Counted from the stretch's first letter, positions 28,127-36,190 are shown. The stretch is 64,000 nucleotides of DNA from Acidobacteriota bacterium (GCA_022826755.1 JAJDUG010000067.1:62001-126000); one strand, 5' to 3'. Notes: generated by a model not told the origin, from the sequence alone. Program-made: numbers and translations.

Positions 28127-29272
28127 ATGGTGTCCCAAGCCGGCGCCGGCCGCTACCCGGCACTTCTGGCCCGGGCTTCCCGGCTGCGCGACCAGGGAAA
28201 AGGGCGCACCCTCAGCTTCTCGCCCAAGGTGTTCCTCCCCCTGACCCAGCTCTGCCGGGATGCCTGCGGCTACTGCGTCTTTCGTCAGCCTCCCGGCCGG
28301 CTCCGCTCCCCCTACATGAGTCCCGAGCAAGTCCTGGCCGTGGCCCGGGAGGGAGAGAAACGGGGATGCCGGGAAGCTCTGCTGGTGCTGGGAGAACGGC
28401 CGGAGGATCGATACCCCGAAGCCCGGCGCTGGCTGTCCCGGGCGGGCTACGACAGCACCATCGAATACCTGGAGGCGATTTGCCGGATGCTGCTCCGGGA
28501 GACCTCCCTCTACCCTCATAGCAACGCCGGCACCCTGGTCCCATCGGAACTGACGGCGCTCAAGGAAGTGAATGTTTCCCTGGGCCTGATGCTGGAGAGC
28601 AGCAGCTCCCGGCTGTGCGGCCCCGGTGGGCCTCACGAGCACGCCCCCAGCAAGCATCCCCAGGCCCGGCTGGACACCCTGAGCGCCGCCGGGAAGTTGA
28701 ATGTCCCGGTGACTACCGGCTTGCTGGTGGGAATCGGCGAGACCGGCCGGGAACGAACGGAGGCCTTGCAGGCGATCGGGGAGCTGCACCAGCGCTACGG
28801 GCACATCCAGGAAGTCATCATTCAGAATTTCCGGGCCAAGGCGGCCACGCCCATGAGATGGGCGAACGAGCTGTCCACCGAGGAGACGCTCCGGACCGTT
28901 GCCGAAGCCCGGGTCATTCTGGGGCCGGAGATGAATGTCCAGGTGCCGCCCAACCTGAGCGGGCCGGCCCGGGAAGCCGGCTACCTGGAGTTTTTGGGCG
29001 CGGGAATCAACGACTGGGGCGGGATCTCACCGGTGACCATCGACCACGTCAACCCGGAAGCCCCCTGGCCCCACCTGGCCCAACTGCGGCGCCAGGTGGA
29101 AGACCGGAACTTTCGGCTGCGGGCTCGCTTCCCCCTCTACCCCGAATTCATTCGGAATGGGAACAACGGCCTGCCGCCTGTCTTGAGGAGTCGGCTGGAG
29201 GCCGATGCCGATGCCGACGGGTTCGTGCCCCAGCCGGAGCTCGAACCGCTTTGGGAGGAACGCCCGTGCTGA
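28127..29272 (+). CDS. cofG: FO synthase subunit 1 (radical SAM)
   Basis: A 381-residue radical-SAM enzyme. CX3CX2C is at C43-C47-C50 ('CRDACGYCVF'), followed by the CofG-specific 'SPYMSPEQVLAVAREGEKRG', 'EALLVLGERPEDRY', 'LPHSN-like' 'LYPHSNAGTL', 'HQRYGHIQEVIIQNFRAKAA' and 'WGGISPVTIDHVNPE'. With CofH it builds the 5-deazaflavin chromophore FO from tyrosine and the ribityl-diaminouracil of flavin synthesis. It is a separate gene, not the fused fbiC form of Actinobacteria. ATG 28127 follows AGGAAA. It overlaps cofH by 7 bp. Confidence 0.97.
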   Translation: MVSQAGAGRYPALLARASRLRDQGKGRTLSFSPKVFLPLTQLCRDACGYCVFRQPPGRLRSPYMSPEQVLAVAREGEKRGCREALLVLGERPEDRYPEARRWLSRAGYDSTIEYLEAICRMLLRETSLYPHSNAGTLVPSELTALKEVNVSLGLMLESSSSRLCGPGGPHEHAPSKHPQARLDTLSAAGKLNVPVTTGLLVGIGETGRERTEALQAIGELHQRYGHIQEVIIQNFRAKAATPMRWANELSTEETLRTVAEARVILGPEMNVQVPPNLSGPAREAGYLEFLGAGINDWGGISPVTIDHVNPEAPWPHLAQLRRQVEDRNFRLRARFPLYPEFIRNGNNGLPPVLRSRLEADADADGFVPQPELEPLWEERPC

Positions 29273-30579
29273 CACCGGGAGAACCAGCCGAAATGCTCAG
29301 GAGCGAAGCCGAGGTCGAGTCCGCCCTGGGACAGGCGACGCCCGCGGCGGCCCGGGCCATCGAGAACTGTCTGCAGGGCCGGGACCCCTCGGAGCCGCAG
29401 GTGGTCGACCTCTTCCGGACAGAGGAAACCGACTATCGGGTGCTGCTCATGGCCGCCGATTTCCTGCGATGGCGGACCGTGGGTGACGATGTGACCTACG
29501 TGGTGAATCGCAACATCAACTTCACCAACGTCTGCGTCAAGCGATGCGGCTTCTGCGCCTTCAGCCGCACCGCGGCCAGCACCGAGGGGTACCATCTCCC
29601 CCCCGAGGAGATTGTCAGGCGGACCCTGGAAGCGGAGCGCTACGGCGCCTCCGAGGTCTGTATTCAGGCGGGCCTGCCTCCCGGCATGGACGGGCGCTAC
29701 TACATCGAACTCTGCCGGACGGTCAAGGAGGCGGCGCCGGCAATCCACCTGCACGCCTTTTCCCCGGAAGAAATCCTCTACGGGTCCAGGCAGTCCCGCT
29801 TGAGCATCCACGACTACCTGCGCGAACTGAAAGAGGCCGGAATCGGCAGTCTGCCGGGCACCTCGGCCGAGATCCTGGACGACCGGGTCCGCAAGATCAT
29901 CGCCCCGGGACGGATCAGGACCGATCAATGGATCAAGGTGATCAGCACCGCTCATTCCCTGGGGATTCCCACCAGTTCCACCATCATGTACGGCCACCTG
30001 GAAACCCCTCGCCACCGCGCTCGCCACCTGCTGCTGCTGCGCGGCCTGCAGAGGCGCAGCCATGGTTTCACCGAGTTCGTGCCCCTCAGCTTCATCCATT
30101 CCGAGGCCCCCATGTTCAGCCAGCAGCGAATCCCGGGAATCCGGGCCGGCGCCAGCCGAAGCGAAGTGCTGAAGATGCATGCCGTCGCCCGCCTGGTCCT
30201 GAACCGCGACATCCCCAACATCCAGGCCTCCTGGGTCAAGGAGGGCCTCGACCTGGGCCAGGCCTGCCTGCGAAGCGGCGCCAACGATTTCGGGGGAACC
30301 CTGATGAACGAAAGCATCTCCACCGCCGCCGGCGCCCCCCACGGCCAACTGGTCCGCCCCCGCGACCTCCGCCGCCGCATCCGCCAGCTCGGCCGCACCC
30401 CCGCCCTCCGCTCCACCCTCTACGCCACCTTGCGCCGCTTCCCGGACGAAACCCGGGACGGCCAGGATCCCCTGGACACATTGGACGACCGCAGCCAAGA
30501 CCCCTTCGGCTCCTACCACCAACTCATTCAGCAGGAAGAGTTTCGGTTCAGCACGAGAAGCAGCCGTTCAAACCTCTGA
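29266..30579 (+). CDS. cofH: FO synthase subunit 2 (radical SAM)
   Basis: A 437-residue radical-SAM enzyme. CX3CX2C is at about C90-C94-C97 ('CVKRCGFCAF') after 'VTYVVNRNINFTN'. CofH signatures follow: 'EVCIQAGLPPGMDGRYYIEL', 'HLHAFSPEEILYG', 'LPGTSAEILDDRVRKIIAPG', 'TSSTIMYGHLETPRHRARHL' and 'GANDFGGTLMNESIS'. It joins tyrosine-derived carbon to 5-amino-6-ribitylaminouracil before CofG closes the deazaflavin. The GTG start at 29266 has GGAGG seven bases upstream and overlaps the cofG stop, indicating translational coupling. An ATG at 29293 is an alternative. Confidence 0.96.
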   Translation: MLTPGEPAEMLRSEAEVESALGQATPAAARAIENCLQGRDPSEPQVVDLFRTEETDYRVLLMAADFLRWRTVGDDVTYVVNRNINFTNVCVKRCGFCAFSRTAASTEGYHLPPEEIVRRTLEAERYGASEVCIQAGLPPGMDGRYYIELCRTVKEAAPAIHLHAFSPEEILYGSRQSRLSIHDYLRELKEAGIGSLPGTSAEILDDRVRKIIAPGRIRTDQWIKVISTAHSLGIPTSSTIMYGHLETPRHRARHLLLLRGLQRRSHGFTEFVPLSFIHSEAPMFSQQRIPGIRAGASRSEVLKMHAVARLVLNRDIPNIQASWVKEGLDLGQACLRSGANDFGGTLMNESISTAAGAPHGQLVRPRDLRRRIRQLGRTPALRSTLYATLRRFPDETRDGQDPLDTLDDRSQDPFGSYHQLIQQEEFRFSTRSSRSNL

Positions 30580-30974
30580 CCCAGCACTCCTCGTTGAGGG
30601 TAGGCCGCAATGGTTCTCGTATTGATGGGTGGTCCGCGAAGGGACCGAAGTGACACAAAGAGAAATAAATTTCTTCGTCACCAAGCAGGAGCGGTCGGAG
30701 CCCCAAGCCCCAGCGGTTTCGTGCTACCACGTGTGGAAATCAGTTTTTCTCTTGGAACCTGGTTAACTTCTTTAGATAGAGTATGGTGCCGAATTCAGAA
30801 ATGGACGGAGCAATCAAAAATATCGACTAAGAGCTTGACACATCGGGTATCAGAAGTGGCAGGAGGACTGTCTGCTATGTGGAGGTTTTCGCCTAACACT
30901 AACCTGCTCTGGGGGTTAAGTATGCGGGGTCCAAGTCACACGCACGCGGGCCTTCGAGCTATGGTTGCCAACCT
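30580..30974. other. Boundary gap between cofH and the accessory island
   Basis: About 395 bp, visibly more AT-rich than the cof genes. No gene, RNA or repeat unit that I can name. It marks the switch from core sequence to the low-GC island; both neighbours end here, convergently. Confidence 0.4.
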
Positions 30975-32477
30975 CTAACAGCGGTGTGCAGCCAATGCCT
31001 CCTCCGCCCCCTCCATGACATGATTATATGTGTCAGTCTTAAGCCGACTGTTCGCTTTGCGGGCACTCTTAACCAACGACTCCGCTCGCGGAATGGCTGC
31101 CAAGGCGGCCTCGCGCGCAAGATAGATCCGCGCGATATCGGCGGACCTTGTCTTTCTTTGTTGATGAAAGCCGTTGATTGCGTCCAGGTAGAGAGCCACT
31201 CCCAAATCGTGTTCACCTCGCCTCATAGCCACAAGGCCTTGGTTTGCTTTGCTAATAAGCCAATTAATGCCCGTGTCACTTCCTATGCCCCGGAGCAAAC
31301 GCTCCGCTTGATTGAATTGTCCTAGATGAGCGAGAGCGAAGGCATAATTATTAAGCAAAACTGCTGAATCAGGCTGAATCTTCAGGCCATTTTGTGCAAA
31401 ATCGACTGTCCGTGCATGATCTTCAGTCAGGGTTGTGGCAGATGAGGCAATTTCATAGGGTCGAATGGAATATCGCTCTACATTCAACCATCGCTCACAA
31501 ACAGCTGGCACTTCACTGAATTTTTCTTTGTTAACGAGGTGGAATACATTCGCTTCTTCGGCTTCAGTTTTCGAGGCAAGAGAACTTTTCGTAACAAGCT
31601 CACAACCTAACGAAGGAGACACCCATTCTGCTTGTGCTAGCGCGTTCCCTGTCGGGTCCTCGACACTCTTAAGGAAAAAGTCACGCGCTTTCCTGCGGTG
31701 CCCGCCAATCAATTCTAGAGTTCCGATGGCACCAGCTAACTCAGTGATTTGACGTGGCATTAGACCATCGCTCGTAACAATACGGCGGCCTTGACTAAAA
31801 TACTGTGGTTGTCGCCTTGCAAGCTTTGCGAAGGAGAGTTCCGCTGCTATTAACCAAGGATCGTCAACCGTGGCATCGCTTTTTGCGATGATGTCATAGG
31901 CTCGCTCAGAATCACCTAGGTGAAGAAACAGCCGCGAGGCTGAGCGCAGTACGTGGCGGTTATTCGGTGCAAGCTGGAGGGCGATCATCATGGCTCGTCT
32001 TGCACCCTTGGTCTTGCCGTTTATTACTTCATGGAGCGACAACTCTACCCAAGCCAACGCGTTCTCTGGATGCATCCGAGTTTTCTTTCGCCACTCTCGT
32101 TTTTCGATCCGAGGACTGACAGGCCGCTCCGCTGAAATATATTCCTGTAAGCCAGCTCTCATAAGTGAGAGGGCCGCTATTTGCCGTAACGGTTCTGTTG
32201 CAGAAGAGTTGGCAGCTAGAAGAAATTTCGCAGGTGCTATAGTTTCGCACTCCTTAGCTTCAACCAAGGACGCTTCTACAAGTTCTCCCGCTGTTACTAC
32301 ACCTGGATGGAGCTTCCACAGGGCGAGCTTGTCGCGCAGGTTAGACGAACTCGATGGTGCGTGGCTCGTAGCTTTGGTGAGATGGGGTGCTGATAGTTCG
32401 TCAGTGGACAAAGTAAGCGATAGACTTCGCCACCGTGGAATCAATAAGCGACGACGGGTCCAAGGAGATGAAATCAT
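30975..32477 (-). CDS. Tetratricopeptide-repeat protein paired with a kinase
   Basis: A 500-residue, cytoplasmic (no signal or TM), mostly helical protein. TPR-like units are recognisable, for example 'ALAWVELSLHEVINGKTKGA' with 'ALQLAPNNRHVLRSASRLFL', 'HLGDSERAYDIIAKS' and 'LLNNYAFALAHLGQFNQAER'. Repeats run roughly from residue 130 to 460. Its ATG (32477) overlaps the TGA of the upstream kinase as ATGA, so the two are translationally coupled and should act together. TPR arrays bind partner proteins; here it is a likely substrate, sensor or scaffold of the kinase. Sequence composition is more AT-rich than the flanking chromosome. No enzymatic motif is seen and no named family is assigned. 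Confidence 0.72.
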   Translation of the reverse strand: MISSPWTRRRLLIPRWRSLSLTLSTDELSAPHLTKATSHAPSSSSNLRDKLALWKLHPGVVTAGELVEASLVEAKECETIAPAKFLLAANSSATEPLRQIAALSLMRAGLQEYISAERPVSPRIEKREWRKKTRMHPENALAWVELSLHEVINGKTKGARRAMMIALQLAPNNRHVLRSASRLFLHLGDSERAYDIIAKSDATVDDPWLIAAELSFAKLARRQPQYFSQGRRIVTSDGLMPRQITELAGAIGTLELIGGHRRKARDFFLKSVEDPTGNALAQAEWVSPSLGCELVTKSSLASKTEAEEANVFHLVNKEKFSEVPAVCERWLNVERYSIRPYEIASSATTLTEDHARTVDFAQNGLKIQPDSAVLLNNYAFALAHLGQFNQAERLLRGIGSDTGINWLISKANQGLVAMRRGEHDLGVALYLDAINGFHQQRKTRSADIARIYLAREAALAAIPRAESLVKSARKANSRLKTDTYNHVMEGAEEALAAHRC

Positions 32478-33526
32478 GTTGACCGACGTCCTGCACGTGT
32501 CTTGATTTCTATCAAGCGAGTGATATTCGTCAGTTGAGAAACGTAGCGCTCTAGGGAAAACTGGCTACGGTGTCCAAGACCCTTGGGGTGTCCTCTTTGA
32601 CCGAGGTCTGGATTGCAGAGTTGGCGTACTAGCGACAGCACCTGTGACCTAACGTAGGGATCCTCTAGACGTGTTTCGAATTCTTGCAAGAATCGTCCAA
32701 ATGCTTCTTGGAGATAAGGCAACACTTGCTGATAGGTTCCGTTCCAGCGCGTCCAGTGATGTTGCGGGTCAAGTTTGGCCAAAAGAGCTGCAGTGACGTT
32801 CACACCGGTAAAAAGAAACGCAGCCAAATTGCCGAGCATGTACAGATCAGTGCCAATTCTCCGAGGACCAAAGTCTGGGTCGCGATACCCGTACAGCAAT
32901 TCGGGTGGGGCATAGGTTCTATCGCCTGGGCAGTTTTCTTCATCGTGCCAAATCGGTTGGCCACGTCTAGATGATCTCCCAAAATCAGAGACTCGTATCT
33001 CTGAAGCGCCATAGCACAACACATTGGACGGTTTGAGGTCTTGATGGGCGATGAACTCCCTGTGAATCTGCCATAGCCCAAGGCAGACTTGTCGAAGCGC
33101 AAACATGCACCAGACATCATCCGACGCTCGATCAACGTCCATCTGATTGCGGACATCCCCGTCTGCCTTCTCAAATAGAAGATAATAAACCCGACCTTCG
33201 ATGGGACTCATATTGGGAACGGATACAAAACCATGCCCCATGGCCACTGCAACCTTAGAAAGCCGTCGCCCTCGGCAGTACTCAAGTACATTGCGCTCAT
33301 GCTCATAAGATGCTGTGAGCCTATTTAGAATTCCGAGCGTATTGACTCCCGGCTCGAAGGCGCTAGAAAAGTCGAATGCCTTCACGAAAGCCACTCTACT
33401 TTCGTTCTTAGCGAGGTAACTATGTGAAAACGTTCCTCCGGTGGCGTACTTGGAGCGCTCAACGCGCTTGAAGAGTTGCCAACCGTTATCCAATGTGAGG
33501 CCTAGGAGCTGTGCCGCCGCTGTCAT
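32474..33526 (-). CDS. Hanks-type serine/threonine protein kinase, soluble
   Basis: A 350-residue kinase domain with no transmembrane segment or extracellular sensor. It has a glycine-rich loop 'ATGGTFSHSYLAK' (about 28-40), a catalytic Lys in 'VAFVKAF' (K49), an alpha-C Glu in 'SYEHERNVL', a catalytic loop 'HQDLKPSNVL' (about 161-170, with HQD in place of HRD), metal-binding DFG at 181-183 ('VSDFGRSSRR') and an 'YAPPELLYG' APE-like segment near 208. All phosphotransfer residues are present, so it should be active. The missing HRD arginine implies activation without an arginine-clamped phospho-activation loop. It is the first gene of a two-gene operon with the TPR protein. Confidence 0.85.
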   Translation of the reverse strand: MTAAAQLLGLTLDNGWQLFKRVERSKYATGGTFSHSYLAKNESRVAFVKAFDFSSAFEPGVNTLGILNRLTASYEHERNVLEYCRGRRLSKVAVAMGHGFVSVPNMSPIEGRVYYLLFEKADGDVRNQMDVDRASDDVWCMFALRQVCLGLWQIHREFIAHQDLKPSNVLCYGASEIRVSDFGRSSRRGQPIWHDEENCPGDRTYAPPELLYGYRDPDFGPRRIGTDLYMLGNLAAFLFTGVNVTAALLAKLDPQHHWTRWNGTYQQVLPYLQEAFGRFLQEFETRLEDPYVRSQVLSLVRQLCNPDLGQRGHPKGLGHRSQFSLERYVSQLTNITRLIEIKTRAGRRST

Positions 33527-33590
33527 CTAATGTCATTCCTTATCCGCAAAAACTTGCACCAGCAATCATATCACTGACGAAAAAAGCCAA

Positions 33591-33720
33591 CGAGGGAACG
33601 TTGTTGAAGGATTGGGAAAAATTGGAGAAAAATTGGAGTAGCGATTCTGTATTCCCGTAGCGATGAAGGTGTTGGAATCATTTGCCCGGTATGTGATACA
33701 TGTCCGATATCAATCAAACC
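33591..33720 (+). repeat. TIR element copy A (degenerate)
   Basis: Begins CGAGGGAACGTTGTTGAAGG and contains the family's inner words GCGATTCTGTATTCCCGTAG and CGATGAAGGTGTTGGAATCA. The right terminal repeat is not recognisable. It is the most diverged copy of the element seen intact at 33953 and 35963. Confidence 0.6.
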
Positions 33721-33973
33721 TTTTCAGTACTGCCCCGTTAGGGAAACTCTGATTTATTCCTTCCTCCCATGAGATCATAAAACGGTCCGTGACCCAATCA
33801 ACCGGAGGTGAGGATCGATGTGTCAGAGCAGCTTTGCCGAAGTCGGATTTGAGCGCTATAGCAAACGCACTCGCCGAGAGCGATTTCTCCAAGAGATGGA
33901 TCGAGTGGTTCCCTGGGAAGCGCTGGAGGCGCTGATCGAACCAAGGGGCAAACAGGGGACGTTGTTGAATTAG
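33721..33973 (+). pseudogene. Truncated IS5-family transposase (N-terminal fragment)
   Basis: From ATG 33818 the frame reads MCQSSFAEVGFERYSKRTRR then ERFLQEMDRVVPWEALEALI-EP. This is the N-terminal DUF772-type region of IS5-family transposases (F-x-x-x-x-x-x-x-x-x-R-E-x-F-L-x-E-M-x-x-V-x-P-W). Homology stops at 'IEP', exactly where TIR element copy B begins, and the frame terminates inside it at 33971-33973. GTTAGGGAAACTCTGA near 33737 looks like the insertion-sequence left end. No catalytic DDE residues remain, so it is inactive. Confidence 0.75.
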
Positions 33974-34121
33974 TGGAATAAAGTGGATTGGCGGTTCTGT
34001 AATCCCGTGAGAGTGAAGGTGTTGGAGTTGTTTGTGTCGTGATCTATGTGCGATCTCCATCCGACCTCTTTCCACATTCGGTGTGAGCAAAGTTTTTCCA
34101 GCAATTGAACAACGCCCCTTG
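33953..34121 (+). mobile_element. TIR element copy B (MITE-like)
   Basis: A ~169-bp element bounded by CAGGGGACGTTGTTGAATTA on the left and GCAATTGAACAACGCCCCTT-G on the right, i.e. inverted termini of about 18 bp. Inner words are GGCGGTTCTGTAATCCCGTG and GTGAAGGTGTTGGAG. It interrupts the IS5-type transposase remnant. It encodes no protein, and no obvious target-site duplication is seen. Confidence 0.75.
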
Positions 34122-34215
34122 TCTCTCCCACCTCCACTGTTTCGTCCCAAGGTAAATGCGGATCTCTTTTTTAGGCTTTACAGGCAGAAAATCTGGGATT
34201 GTCGCCGACCGACGG

Positions 34216-34254
34216 TCAATAGACGGACCGACTGCGGCGTCAAACGTCTATTGA
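34216..34254 (+). promoter_or_regulatory. Dyad 16 bp upstream of the TIR-like gene
   Basis: TCAATAGACG (34216-34225) and its exact reverse complement CGTCTATTGA (34245-34254) are separated by 19 bp and end 16 bp before the ATG at 34271. It could be an operator or an RNA hairpin shielding the ribosome-binding site (GGAG, about 34259). Confidence 0.5.
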
Positions 34255-34270
34255 TAGTGGAGTTAGCGTA

Positions 34271-35119
34271 ATGGCCAATATCAAAAAGGCAATGGCAATC
34301 GAGCGATTGCAGAAGTTAGTGGACGAAGGTTCAAAGCTTTATCCAGAAGACTACCGCTCTCAAGAATTCGAAAAATGGACCGCAAATGTCCATAGCGCCA
34401 TTTACTACATATTTGGTGCGGATAGTCCTCAATATTCGAGACTTCCAAGCGGTTACACGATAACCCCAAATGGTATTCGAAACTATTTGAATTCTATGGT
34501 TGCTGTCGTTGACTCAAGTCTAAATGATGTCAAACATTTTTGGGATGATGAAACATCGCCAACTCACCCCATAGACCCAAGTGACAATTCAGCGCTTGAT
34601 TCGAAACAAGTCGAAATACGTACGGGAAGTGACAAGGTTTTCGTCATCCACGGCCACGATGAGGCGGCTCGGGAGTCTGTAGCAAGATTCTTGGAAAATC
34701 TAGAACTCGAACCGATTATCCTGCACGAGCGCTCAAATAAAGGTCGAACAATCATCGAAAAGTTCGAGCAACTCGCCGAGGTTGGATTCGTCGTGGCATT
34801 GTTGACTCCGGACGATGTGGGAGCACCCAAAAGAGAGAAAAAAAATCTCCAACCACGTGCAAGACAGAACGTGATTTTTGAGTTCGGATACTTCATCGGA
34901 AAGCTCGGCCGGAAACGAGTCTGCGCCCTGTTGAAGGGTAAAGTGGAAAAGCCATCCGACTTTGATGGAGTGCTCTATATTCCGTTGGACGATTCGGGCG
35001 GTTGGAGGATGAAGCTTATCAAGGAGCTGCAGTCTGCCGGATTGCACATCGATGCGAACAAGGCAGTGCAACCCATGGGCACAATCCGGGAAAGGCAACA
35101 AAGAGATATTGTCGAATAA
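34271..35119 (+). CDS. TIR-like nucleotide-binding effector (CAP12/Pycsar-type domain)
   Basis: A 282-residue protein. Residues 1-115 are a helical N-terminal region ('AMAIERLQKLVDEGSKLYPE', 'YNLN-like' 'NYLNSMVAVVDSSLNDVKHF'). Residues 122-265 form the predicted nucleotide-binding TIR-like domain: 'KVFVIHGHDEAARESVARFL', 'IILHERSNKGRTIIEKFEQL' (candidate catalytic Glu about 163), 'VGFVVALLTPDDVG', 'ARQNVIFEFGYFIGKLGR'. The family includes NAD+-cleaving effectors of CBASS/Pycsar. No cyclase gene is adjacent, so the trigger is unknown. The last ~16 residues come from a TIR-element-like sequence that supplies the stop codon. Composition is AT-rich compared with the chromosome. Confidence 0.85.
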   Translation: MANIKKAMAIERLQKLVDEGSKLYPEDYRSQEFEKWTANVHSAIYYIFGADSPQYSRLPSGYTITPNGIRNYLNSMVAVVDSSLNDVKHFWDDETSPTHPIDPSDNSALDSKQVEIRTGSDKVFVIHGHDEAARESVARFLENLELEPIILHERSNKGRTIIEKFEQLAEVGFVVALLTPDDVGAPKREKKNLQPRARQNVIFEFGYFIGKLGRKRVCALLKGKVEKPSDFDGVLYIPLDDSGGWRMKLIKELQSAGLHIDANKAVQPMGTIRERQQRDIVE

Positions 35120-35317
35120 TTGGAACAAATCGGATTGGCAGTTCTGAGCGCAACCAGGGGACGTTGTTGAATTGGTGGAACAAAGTGAATTGGCGGTTCT
35201 GTAATCCATTGGCGATGAAGGTGTTGGAATGGACTGCCTGGGCGTTGACCTATTTTCGGTCTCCATCTGTCCTCTTCCAATCCTCGGTGTTTTTCCAACT
35301 ATTCAACGACGTCCCCT
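35105..35317 (+). mobile_element. TIR element copy C, preceded by a decayed left end
   Basis: The main copy runs 35155-35317, from CAGGGGACGTTGTTGAATTG to ATTCAACGACGTCCCCT. Just before it, 35105-35146 (ATATTGTCGAATAATTGG then AACAAATCGGATTGGCAGTT) matches the first ~45 bp of the element, so one copy appears to have landed next to, or in, another. The decayed left end overlaps the final codons and stop of the TIR-like gene. Confidence 0.7.
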
Positions 35318-35827
35318 ACTTTCTTCACAAGATTAATTGACAACCGTCCGGATGGTCCGCCAGAATGTCGTTGCGGTTGGGAGGGCTGCCTTGGCGGTTC
35401 GTTGAGCTTTCGGCTCACCCGGCTGCATTAACTCCCCTCCCGTCGCTCCCACTTCCCGCTGGCTTCCCTGTCCCGACGTATCTGCTATACCTTGCCTATG
35501 GCAGTTCTGTTGGCAACGCCAGCGGCCACCACACGGTATGAAAGTCAAGGCTCAGCAGACTACCCCTCATCGCAAGATGGGGACTGGAATTCATGCTGAG
35601 ATCTGTGGGCGCCTGACAACACCCACAAGAGAAGAGCGATAACCTAAAATATGCCAATAAAATGGCCGTCCAGACGAAAAGCATTTCCTGATCGAAGAAT
35701 GTGAGTGGTTGGACGGAAATGAGCGGAAACCAGTCATAGGAGTTTCCCATATACTGATACCTGCATCGGAAGTCGACATGGTAGAGTTTTTGCCTGCAAA
35801 TTAGGTTAGTGAATACGGAGAAGAACC
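35318..35827. other. Gene-free spacer in the island
   Basis: 510 bp between element copies C and D. Only very short open frames occur, none with a credible ribosome-binding site plus homology. No terminator or tRNA is recognised. Confidence 0.35.
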
Positions 35828-35956
35828 ATGACGAGCCAGCACCCACCGCCCGCGATAAAGTTCGTTAAGAAAATGAGAGTGCAAGACGGCGTTACGCCGA
35901 AGCCCCCCACCGCCGTCAAGCCACCGCCTCCGCCGCCGCCACCACCAAAGAAATAG
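35828..35956 (+). CDS. Proline-rich micro-ORF
   Basis: A 42-codon frame from ATG 35828 with GGAGAAG at 35818-35824. The product starts MTSQHPPPAIKFVKKMRVQD and ends in an uninterrupted run of nine prolines followed by two lysines. It is basic, with no TM and no cysteine. It stands between TIR element copies C and D, ending 7 bp before copy D. A clean Shine-Dalgarno at good spacing argues for translation. Function is unknown; polyproline stretches stall ribosomes unless EF-P is present and can also bind SH3/EVH1-like partners. It could equally be a chance frame. Confidence 0.4.
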   Translation: MTSQHPPPAIKFVKKMRVQDGVTPKPPTAVKPPPPPPPPPKK

Positions 35957-35962
35957 CTTAAT

Positions 35963-36135
35963 CAGGGGACGTTGTTGAATTAGCGGAACAAAGTGGAGTG
36001 GCGGTTCTGTAATCCCTTGGCCATGAAGGTGTTGGAGTGATTTCCCGGGTGGGGAATCTATGCCCGATCTCCATCCGACCTCAACCAACATTCGGCGGCA
36101 ACAAAGATTTTCCGGCAATTCAACAACGTCCCCTG
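35963..36135 (+). mobile_element. TIR element copy D (best preserved)
   Basis: A ~173-bp element. The left terminus is CAGGGGACGTTGTTGAATTA (35963-35982) and the right terminus is CAATTCAACAACGTCCCCTG (36116-36135). The inverted termini match over about 18 bp with no mismatch. Inner words are GGCGGTTCTGTAATCCCTTG and ATGAAGGTGTTGGAGTGA. It has no coding capacity. Confidence 0.8.
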
Positions 36136-36190
36136 TTCCCCCCGAGCGGAACTCCACCGGTAATGTCGGGTTCTCGCGCGGAAGTCCCAG

